Source of the DNA: Sinorhizobium mexicanum
GTDB taxonomy: Bacteria > Pseudomonadota > Alphaproteobacteria > Rhizobiales > Rhizobiaceae
NCBI RefSeq assembly: GCF_013488225.1
Contig: NZ_CP041238.1
Span: 2,443,501 to 2,507,500 of the forward strand
Reading direction: 5' to 3'
Length of the DNA stretch: 64,000 nt
Shown here: in pieces, positions 34,328-41,307 of the stretch
How the letters are laid out: each line of letters begins with the position of its first letter
Numbering within the stretch: position 1 is the stretch's first letter
Notes under the pieces: generated by a model
Told to the model about the DNA's origin: nothing
The model's input: only the letters and a program-made list of their open reading frames with translations
The model's database searches: none
Made by a program: the position numbers and the translations under genes

Positions 34328-34564
34328 TCACGCCGGCGCGCTCGTTCCCTCGGTCCTGGCTTGTTCCGTCAGGAACTTGAGCTTGCCGCGGAAATTGCGG
34401 ATCGCCCGCGCCTCGGCTGCAAAGGCCGCGCGGCTCTCGTGGTCTGTAATCTTCGCATTGACGCAGCTATTGATGGCCGCCGCTTCCAGTTCGTCCATCA
34501 GCCGGTCGAACAGCGGATTGTCGATGAGCGCCCGCGCCGCGGCAGTCCTTTCCTCTGGTTTCAT
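34328..34564 (-). CDS. Small phage protein upstream of scaffold
   Basis: 78 residues, helical: LIDNPLFDRLMDELEAAAIN and RAIRNFRGKLKFLTEQA. The ATG at 34564 follows GGGAGAAAACGTGAC. Short helical proteins of this kind commonly lie between portal and scaffold genes in short-tailed phages. Here the portal lies 6.7 kb further upstream because of inserted genes. Confidence 0.65.
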   Translation of the reverse strand: MKPEERTAAARALIDNPLFDRLMDELEAAAINSCVNAKITDHESRAAFAAEARAIRNFRGKLKFLTEQARTEGTSAPA

Positions 34565-34786
34565 GTCACGTTTTCTCCCGTGATAATTCGGACGGGCCGA
34601 CCATCCCATGTCGGCGAAAAATCGTTACACGGAAGGATTGATTCCCGTTTTGTTCTGGACTACCCATTTGCATGCGCAGCATCGTCTTTGTGGAGAGGTC
34701 CCTCAAACGCCGACGACCGCTGGAAAGGAAACTTCGTATCCGGCAATTTCGCCAATGAGTCTCTGAAACCAATGAGTCCCTGAAAC

Positions 34787-35083
34787 ATGAAGAAAATCGG
34801 CTTCGCATTCGATGCTGTCGTCGGCCTCATCCTCAATATCCTCGACCTTCTCATCTTCGAGTTTCTCCTGCATCGGACGGCGCGCATCGTCGTGCCGCTG
34901 GTCAGTTTCGGTCGAGTGAAAGTCGAAGAAATCTATACTGACGACATCGCCTTCAACTGGCTGGGTTTCAAGCGCCTTCCGTCCGGCCCTTTCCTTCTCA
35001 GTTCTACCATGAGCAAGTTTGCCGGTGCGCTCTTCTGGCTGCTTTGCCTTGTCGCCTATCTGAGCTTCACCCGCGGGGTCTAG
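34787..35083 (+). CDS. Small membrane protein of host type
   Basis: 98 residues on the strand opposite to the phage genes. Hydrophobic stretches at both ends (VVGLILNILDLLIFEFLL; FAGALFWLLCLVAYLSF) flank a middle with VKVEEIYTDDIAFNWLGFKR. Not recognised; ribosome-binding site weak. Interrupts the phage cluster. Confidence 0.5.
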   Translation: MKKIGFAFDAVVGLILNILDLLIFEFLLHRTARIVVPLVSFGRVKVEEIYTDDIAFNWLGFKRLPSGPFLLSSTMSKFAGALFWLLCLVAYLSFTRGV

Positions 35084-35155
35084 TTTCGAGGAAAAGCATG
35101 CGGTTCTCCGTGAACCCCCATTGGCATCATTCGCGGCAGGAAGTCCGGAGCGAAC

Positions 35156-35719
35156 CTATGCGGAAGTTTGTGCCCGCGCCGCTTTCCTAAACAGCAAGGC
35201 CGACAGGAGCCACAGCGCGGCGAAGAAGCCGGCCAGAACCATGCTCGCCCCTGTAGAGCCTAATCCGCCGATCAGCGCGATGACGGCGACCGACGCCTGA
35301 GTGAGCGCCATCGCGATCAACGCGCGCACCATTCCACGTGGCTGGAAACGCGCGACAACGGCACCGATGAGCCCGACGGCAAGCACTCCGCCATACATCA
35401 GGTTGGCAGGGTTATCCTCGGTTCCGATGATGCCGACGGCAAGGTTTATCCATATGAGGAGGAACGACGCCGCGAGCGCTATGCCGACGGCGGCCCGGTA
35501 CTCCCTGTTGCTCGTCATCCTCGCCGCCAGTTCCAAGGCCCCGCAAGCACCGAACAGCATCGTCCCGAATACAGTGAAATCGGTCGCATCCCAGTTCACT
35601 TCATCGGTGAACTGCATTGCCAACAAAGGCAGCAGCATCAGGAGCACTGCGATTGCCCAGGGCGTCATCCTCCAGAAGCGCCCGCGCCGTCCGCCATTGA
35701 TTTCCGCCTTTCCTGCCAT
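35156..35719 (-). CDS. Six-TM hypothetical membrane protein
   Basis: 187 residues, about six hydrophobic segments, e.g. WAIAVLLMLLPLLAMQF, FGACGALELAARM, LIAMALTQASVAVIALIGGL. There is no transport or enzyme motif. This is a widespread type of small uncharacterised bacterial inner-membrane protein. The ATG at 35719 follows GAGGTG; the GTG two codons earlier is the alternative. Host type, between portal and scaffold. Confidence 0.72.
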   Translation of the reverse strand: MAGKAEINGGRRGRFWRMTPWAIAVLLMLLPLLAMQFTDEVNWDATDFTVFGTMLFGACGALELAARMTSNREYRAAVGIALAASFLLIWINLAVGIIGTEDNPANLMYGGVLAVGLIGAVVARFQPRGMVRALIAMALTQASVAVIALIGGLGSTGASMVLAGFFAALWLLSALLFRKAARAQTSA

Positions 35720-35879
35720 TGCCACACCTCGGTGACCGAGCGGATGAGATGAGCCGTCTCCAAGGAACCCAAGGGGCCGCTGAACCGCCGGTCCATTTTC
35801 CCGATGAAATGCACCGCTATAGTCACGCCCGGTCTAGACGGCGGTCAAGGCGGCAGCCGACGCCGGCACCATCGCTTGC

Positions 35880-36152
35880 CTATTTGCCCGCCCGCTTGGT
35901 GCACTGGATCTTTTGCTTCACACAGGCGATCTGCGGCGTCGAGCATTCGGCCACACCGTTCACCACCGCGCAGAAGGAGCATTGGTCGTTGAACTCCATG
36001 CAATCCGGGTTGGCGGCCATGAATTCCTTCATGCTGTCGCCTTGCGTCTGAGCCGCTCCGGGCTGCGTCCCGACCTCGACCGAAAGCGCCGCCGTCGCGC
36101 CGGCGAGGGCGAGCGCAAACGAAAGGCCTAGCTTACGGACGGCATATCCCAT
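35880..36152 (-). CDS. Small exported Cys-rich protein
   Basis: 90 residues. Signal peptide (LGLSFALALAGATAALSVEV) then a short acidic linker and a domain with about six Cys (NPDCMEFNDQCSFCAVVNG; CSTPQIACVKQKIQC), suggesting disulfides in the periplasm. The ATG at 36152 follows GGGGATGGA. Starts 66 bases after the M20 hydrolase gene and is probably co-transcribed with it. Confidence 0.68.
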   Translation of the reverse strand: MGYAVRKLGLSFALALAGATAALSVEVGTQPGAAQTQGDSMKEFMAANPDCMEFNDQCSFCAVVNGVAECSTPQIACVKQKIQCTKRAGK

Positions 36153-36217
36153 TCCATCCCCTTTGCGGCGCCGAACTTCTTTCGCCTTCACAAGGCATCG
36201 ATCCTGCCGCCGTGCAA

Positions 36218-37372
36218 TCACCCCGCCAGGTTGCGGATCGCCCGCATGAAGACGCGGGCACCGATCCCGATCAGCGCGTCGGGAAAATCATAATCAGGAT
36301 TGTGCAGCCGAGGATGGTTCTCGCCGGCGCCGAGGAAAAACATCGCCGAGGGGGCGACGCGGCCGAATAGTCCAAAATCCTCCGACGCCTTCATCGGCAG
36401 TGCGCCCGCGCCCCGATCGTGGCTGACGCCCTCCTCATCGAGCGCCCGCCTGAGTTCGCCGACCGCAGATGCCGCATTGCTGCACTGATGGAACACGTCC
36501 TCGTAGCAGATCCTCGCGTCAAGTTTCGCCGCCTCGGCCTCCCTGCGCACGAGTGCCTCCGCATTCGCCACCAGCGCCGCCATCCGCTCGTCCGTCAGCG
36601 TGCGCAGCGTCGCCCAGATCTCGGCGTAGCCGGGGCTGATGCCAAAGGCCTCCTCGCCGAGCTTCGCATGCGTCACCGTCGCCAGCGTGAAGTTTTCGTC
36701 GAGCGCCCCGCCGGCACCAAGCGCCGTCAGGCCGCTGAGGAGTCTTGCGAGCGCAAAAGTCGGCGCGATCCCGTCTTCAGGTGACGAGGCATGCGCCGTC
36801 TTGCCGGAAAGGGTAATCTTCATGCCGCGCGAGGCGCAGTTGACCGGGCCTTCCGCGAGGGCCACATGGCCGAGCGGCAGGCCGGGAAAGTTGTGCAGCG
36901 AAAACACGAAATCCGGTTTCAGCGCGGAAAATTTCGGATCGGCGAGCACCGCCGCCGCCCCTGCCCCGTTCTCCTCGGCCGGCTGGAAGAGCAGGATCGC
37001 CCGCCCCCGCGCCGGCCGCTCGCGGCCGAGCCCCTTGGCCAACGCCATCAGGATCGCCATGTGCCCGTCATGCCCGCAGAGGTGTCCCTTGCCGGCGATC
37101 TCGGAGCGATGCGGCAGATCGGAAACCTCCGTAATCGGCAGGCCGTCGAGCTCGGCGCGGATCATCACTGTCGGCCCTTCGTCTTTCCCCCGGTAGATCG
37201 CCGCCACGCCATGTCCGCCAAGCCCAGTGACGATCTCGTCCGCCCTGGTTTGCTCAAGCGCCCGCTCGACCGCCCTTGCCGTCTCCGCCTCGGCGCCGGA
37301 AAGCTCGGGCCGACGATGCAGCGCGCGCCGAAACGCTGTGACCTCATCCAACTCGCCGCCGCTCAGAAACAT
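36218..37372 (-). CDS. M20-family amidohydrolase (hippurate/IAA-amino acid hydrolase type)
   Basis: 384 residues, full length. Metal-binding pieces GHLCGHDGHMA and FQPAEENGAGAAA, LHNFPGLP, and MKASEDFGLFG near the C-terminus match M20D amidohydrolases that split N-acyl amino acids. The dimerisation domain (about 185-290) is intact. Cytoplasmic, probably two-metal. A normal host metabolic gene in the middle of the phage cluster, between portal and scaffold genes. Confidence 0.92.
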   Translation of the reverse strand: MFLSGGELDEVTAFRRALHRRPELSGAEAETARAVERALEQTRADEIVTGLGGHGVAAIYRGKDEGPTVMIRAELDGLPITEVSDLPHRSEIAGKGHLCGHDGHMAILMALAKGLGRERPARGRAILLFQPAEENGAGAAAVLADPKFSALKPDFVFSLHNFPGLPLGHVALAEGPVNCASRGMKITLSGKTAHASSPEDGIAPTFALARLLSGLTALGAGGALDENFTLATVTHAKLGEEAFGISPGYAEIWATLRTLTDERMAALVANAEALVRREAEAAKLDARICYEDVFHQCSNAASAVGELRRALDEEGVSHDRGAGALPMKASEDFGLFGRVAPSAMFFLGAGENHPRLHNPDYDFPDALIGIGARVFMRAIRNLAG

Positions 37373-37454
37373 GCTTCAACTCCCCGAATGCACGCACCGC
37401 GTTCGTTCCTATGTTACGCGTCTGCCACGGCAAATCTTCTCACGAGACGATGCT

Positions 37455-37850
37455 CTAAGCGATTGCGGTCCGCGTCGAGGCAAATTTTCTGATAATGAGG
37501 AACTCAAGAACAACATAGGTCAGAAGAAACACGGCGTATTGGGGACCAAGCAATCCAACAAGAAACACAATTTCCACTCCCTCCCAGAGAACAGTGAGGC
37601 TACCAACTCTGTAGAAAATCATAGAATGCACCAGTGGCACGAGCATCAGCGGTACAGCGGCCAACGTGATGTATAGGAGGCGCTTCCGCAGTCGTGCCTT
37701 GGGAAGGGGGACGAAGGCAAACACATAGAGAAGTGAAAACAATGCGGCCACACCGAAGGTGAAGTGGCGGTGATAGGCCCATTCCGCAAATACAAACATA
37801 CCGACGTAGCTGAGAAACACACGAATCGTATTTAGAACAACATACCGCAT
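37455..37850 (-). CDS. Four-TM protein, paralog of 40067-40504 (candidate immunity protein)
   Basis: 131 residues. MRYVVLNTIRVFLSYVGMFV parallels MHRYAVLNVIRVLLCVAVTV of the 40.1-kb gene. Both continue with an F(V/A)P(R/L)P.A.L.KRL segment and end with a GP.Y.VF.L.Y..LE.L hydrophobic block. About four membrane segments. It lies downstream of the decayed hydrolase gene exactly as its paralog lies downstream of the intact one. An inner-membrane antidote is inferred from pairing. Confidence 0.7.
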   Translation of the reverse strand: MRYVVLNTIRVFLSYVGMFVFAEWAYHRHFTFGVAALFSLLYVFAFVPLPKARLRKRLLYITLAAVPLMLVPLVHSMIFYRVGSLTVLWEGVEIVFLVGLLGPQYAVFLLTYVVLEFLIIRKFASTRTAIA

Positions 37851-38038
37851 AAAATGGCCCCGAGAAGGATAGACTTCAGCTAACGTCCATGCGTAGCAGA
37901 TTGACTAGCCATCCATCCAGCAGAAATGTGGCACTTTTTCGCTCGCATTAGGTGCATCGTCTGAAAATAAAACAATAAGTGGCGATGTCCTTCATTTGGG
38001 CCGACCTCAATTGTCAAAGTCATATCTCGCAATTGAAC

Positions 38039-38696
38039 CTACTTGAACAGCAACCGTCGTAAGCTCTCGACATCGTTGGCTTCACCCACATGTTTGCTCA
38101 AATCTTTGAGCTGATTGTCCAGCTTGGTCGGCCACATGGTTTGCTCCACACGGCGAAATGGCCCGACACCCTTGATCGCCTCGCTCACTCCTGTTGTGCA
38201 GCCCGCATCAATCCAATTGGCTGCTGGCGCGCCGCCAAGGTCGAAAGTCCGCTTCTTTATCTGCTCTTCTTCTTCCGGACTCGTTGCGTACTTACGCACA
38301 GTCACGTTTGGCCCATCTCGCAACTGATAGCGCACATAATCTTCGGGAGACACCTCTGGCCCATAGAGGGCGCCCGCTGCCCATCTCCTGGCTCATGTAG
38401 CTACCAGCCGGATCGTAGAGGAACTTTTTCTCCGGATCGCCATCGTCAGGGACGATGAACAAGCCGCTGTGCATGTTATTGCCAAGAAATGCCTGGAGTG
38501 GCCATCCGGTCGGGTTCGTGTTGGAGACCACGTACGTCGCCGCCACCTCCGTTCCCTTGCCACGTTTGCGCGGGCGTGGGCTCGTTGCGTCGCGCGAAAG
38601 GCTGGTCGCCTCCTCGCCGAAGTCCCGCAGTTCCAGTGCCGAAGTCGTCGGAACGTCGGCGTAACAATCCTGCAGTCCACGAACTTGCTTTCTCAT
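38039..38696 (-). pseudogene. Frameshifted copy of the Cys/His hydrolase-like toxin gene
   Basis: Two frames together match the intact 211-residue protein at 40672-41307. Frame one (38696 to about 38375) carries ALELRDFGEEA, VVSNTNP, HSGLFIVPDD and FLYDPAGSY. Frame two (about 38375 to 38039) carries SPEDYVRYQLRDGPNVTV and GCTTGVSEAIKGVGPF. The shift lies near 38350-38385. The ATG at 38696 overlaps the portal-remnant stop by ATGA, as in the intact pair. Confidence 0.8.
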
Positions 38697-39145
38697 CCCG
38701 GAATCCCTTCGATTTGCGCCGCCGCCAGCGGCTCGCCGCCCATCATTTCCGCGGCGGTCTGTTGTCGTTTCAGGTTCTGTTCGGCGTTGATCTGGTAGCG
38801 TTTGACCGATCCCCGCGCCGTCATGTTCGTCAGCGCGTCCGGAGCACGCCCGCTCGAGGCATCGGAATGCCGGTGCGATCTGTCGCCTCCTGATCGAGAT
38901 GGGAGAGCATCACGAAACACTCGTTCGCGACGAAGGGCACCATGGTGTAGCCGAGCGCCGCGCGCGCATCGATGCCCTGGCTGACGCGGATCGGCTGGCC
39001 GAAATTGGGGTTCAGCACGCTTTCAGGGTTGGCGATCGCGCCTTCCTGGACGATCGGCTGATATTGTTCTGCGAGTAGAGATTATCGGGCGTCTGGCGGA
39101 TCAGCACGGATTTCACCGCTGGATTTGCGCCATTTTGATCACCGA
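38693..39145 (-). pseudogene. Truncated duplicate of the portal gene C-terminal region
   Basis: Matches the portal at 41304-43358 in pieces: QPIVQEGAIANPESVLNP, FGQPIRVSQGIDARAALGY, HLDQEATDRTGI, NMTARG, then KRYQINAEQNLKRQQ and AAEMMGGEPLAAAQIEGIPG. The first two-thirds of the portal and an internal ~570-bp segment between NMTAR and KRYQI are missing, and the frame is broken. The true C-terminal end and its overlap with the next gene are kept. Confidence 0.85.
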
Positions 39146-39189
39146 GCCGCGTTCACGCTGTTGCTGCCGGCAAAAGCGAGGCGGCTTTC

Positions 39190-39586
39190 CTATTCCCGAA
39201 TTCGCGCGTCCTCTTCACCGGGCCGTTCAATCGCCACGGCCTTCGCCCGGATGGTCGTTTTTATTGTGACGTATTTGCCGGCCTCGTCGCCGTGACCTAG
39301 TTCGATCATAACCGTGAAGCGGTCGCCTTCGTAACCACGGAATTCGATGCCACCGATTTCGTCGTTCGGAATTCGGCCGGGCGGATCGAAGGAGATTGAT
39401 TGACCCCTTCGAACACCAGAAAGCCGTCTTTCACGTCCTCGGCTGAATAGAAGTCCCATGTTTTGGACCGCTTTCGGGAGATCAGATCGACTGGATCTTG
39501 ACCTCATCCCGCCATCCGTCGAGCACGACGGCCTTGCATCCGCGATCGCCCAGATAGATCGTCCGGAAAAATTCGTCAGGCTTCAT
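39190..39586 (-). pseudogene. Decayed immunity-like gene
   Basis: Three frames give one continuous protein sense: MKPDEFFRTIYLGDRGCKAV from ATG 39586, TWDFYSAEDVKDGFLVFEGV in the middle, and SISFDPPGRIPNDEIGGIEF with FTVMIELGHGDEAGKYVTIK at the end. At least two frameshifts separate them. It starts one base after the stop of the toxin-like remnant, the usual toxin/immunity spacing. Small soluble alpha/beta type. Confidence 0.6.
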
Positions 39587-39587
39587 T

Positions 39588-40017
39588 TCATTTCCTCATC
39601 GGCCAGTGCGCGTTAGGGCTGTTCCACGGCACCACGTTCCCATTGACATCAAGCGATGGCCCTTGTCCGTTTCTGCCTCTGCCTGTCCCCATCAAATGAC
39701 CGTGCCCGTGGGGGGTGGGATCGTCCCAATGCCCCTGCGGGTTCATTCTGTGATCGTTCGATCCATTCGGATAGAGCGTATGGGTGTCAACCGGATCTCG
39801 CCCAGGAACTGTACTTCCTCCCAGCGGCTCGAAGGCGATATTGCCTCTCGGGTCGACAATGTAGCGCTGAACGGGAACCCCAGTGCGCGGGTCCACTATC
39901 TGAGCTCTTTGAAGCTCTTCCAGCCGCCGCTGCAGATTGTCTCTGGACCGAATCGGAACCGCCCAGCGGCTCCAGAAGCGCCTCGTTCGGGTTGAGGCGC
40001 CGTATCCGCCTCATCAT
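39588..40017 (-). pseudogene. Decayed polymorphic-toxin C-terminal domain
   Basis: From ATG 40017 the frame reads MMRRIRRLNPNEALLEPLGG. After a shift near 39955 it continues NLQRRLEELQRAQIVDPRTG and YIVDPRGNIAFEPLGG. It ends with HTLYPNGSNDHRMNPQGHWD, TPHGHGHLMGTGRGRNGQGP and DVNGNVVPWNSPNAHWPMRK. The His/Gly-rich last 60 residues resemble polymorphic-toxin terminal domains seen in Rhs/CDI-type systems. The exact family is not certain. Confidence 0.6.
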
Positions 40018-40066
40018 TTGCTCACCACCGGATGGCGATTGCCATCGGCGACTTCGTAGAAGTCGT

Positions 40067-40504
40067 TCAACTACCGCTCTGTATGATAGGCGGCGCCACC
40101 ATGATTCTCTTCATCATCAGCAATTCCAAGCCGATGTAACTCAGTATGAATACGAAGTAATGTGGCCCGAGCACCAAATACAACAGAGCCGCCAAGGGGT
40201 AAATCAGTTCGGATATATCCCCATCGGTCAGGTCAACGGGAACGATTCCCAAGGTCAAATAGTGATATAGCATACCGCAAGCCATATACGCTGCGCCGAA
40301 TGCCAAGGCTGTCAGCGTGATAGAAGCAAGCCTCTTCGCAAGTATCGCGTTCGGTCGCGGCACAAACGAAACAGCATAGAGAGCGACAATGTAGAGAGTC
40401 ATCTCATATCGAAACAGCCTCTGATAGAGAAATCTGCAGGCGACTACGGTCACAGCGACACAGAGCAGCACACGAATCACATTCAAAACCGCGTACCTAT
40501 GCAC
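40067..40504 (-). CDS. Four-TM protein (candidate immunity to the adjacent hydrolase)
   Basis: 145 residues with about four membrane segments and small loops; shares the N-terminal (Y.VLN.IRV), central (F.PRP) and C-terminal (GP.Y.VFIL.Y..LELL) blocks with the gene at 37455-37850. It follows the intact Cys/His hydrolase by 167 bases. The repeated pairing of hydrolase and membrane protein in both copies supports a functional couple. No other family recognised. Confidence 0.72.
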   Translation of the reverse strand: MHRYAVLNVIRVLLCVAVTVVACRFLYQRLFRYEMTLYIVALYAVSFVPRPNAILAKRLASITLTALAFGAAYMACGMLYHYLTLGIVPVDLTDGDISELIYPLAALLYLVLGPHYFVFILSYIGLELLMMKRIMVAPPIIQSGS

Positions 40505-40671
40505 AGACCGCCCTCTTGAGCTGAGCGAACCGACTCACCACGCGCAATGAAAGCGCAAGTCGAATTCTTTCGTCAACGCCGCCACTGTCGTTACCATAGA
40601 TTGCGGTATTTTTATGCTACCTTTGAGAGCATTCTCGGTTCGTCCGCCGTCACGCCGCAGGATGGAACAGA

Positions 40672-41307
40672 TCACATTCCATCGAACTTTCGCTTGTATC
40701 GCCTAGCCCGCTCAAGTTGCTCGTCGAGCTTGCTCGGCCACATTGTTTCATCAATCTTGCCGAAAGGTCCCACCCCATCGATTGCGCGTGATACACCTGT
40801 TGTGCAACCCATGCCGGGCAAACCCTCGTTTGTTATCGGAGAGCCTCCAATTTGCTCGATCCGCTCCTGGATTTCCCTTTCTTGCGCGGCGTTTGTATCG
40901 TATCGGCGTACAGTGACGGCAGGACCATCCGTCAACTGATATCGGACATAATCCTTGAGCGACGCTCCGGGGCCCCAGAGCGTTCGATCGCTCCCAAACT
41001 CCTTGCTTGGATAACTGCCATTCGGGTCATACAAGAAGTTATTCTCCGGATTTTCATCGTCGGGAACGATGACAAGTCCGGTATGACCATCTGATCCGAA
41101 CAAGGGCACGGAATTTACCGGGTTGGTATTGGAGATAACATAAGTATCGGCCACCTCCACAGGCTCATCTCGCGGGCTTCGACGGTCCTTGCCCCAGTTC
41201 GGCAAGCGGCTGTTCGCCTCTTCGCCGAAGTCACGCAGTTCGAGCGCTGTCGCTGTTCGCGGCGCCGTTTCGTAGAAATCGTATAAGGCTTTGATTCTTC
41301 TTATCAC
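40672..41307 (-). CDS. Putative permuted Cys/His hydrolase (toxin-like), coupled to portal
   Basis: 211 residues, GTG start overlapping the portal stop as GTGA. Not a named family by eye. Conserved against the decayed copy: ALELRDFGEEA (21-31), HTGLVIVPDD (His75), FLYDPNGSY (Asp94), KDYVRYQLTDGP (119-129), and GMGCTTGVSRAIDGVGPF (Cys168). The order His...Asp...Cys suggests a circularly permuted papain/NlpC-P60-like fold, which often cuts peptidoglycan peptides or lipids. No signal peptide. With its membrane-protein partner it resembles an effector/immunity pair. Confidence 0.65.
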   Translation of the reverse strand: MIRRIKALYDFYETAPRTATALELRDFGEEANSRLPNWGKDRRSPRDEPVEVADTYVISNTNPVNSVPLFGSDGHTGLVIVPDDENPENNFLYDPNGSYPSKEFGSDRTLWGPGASLKDYVRYQLTDGPAVTVRRYDTNAAQEREIQERIEQIGGSPITNEGLPGMGCTTGVSRAIDGVGPFGKIDETMWPSKLDEQLERARRYKRKFDGM

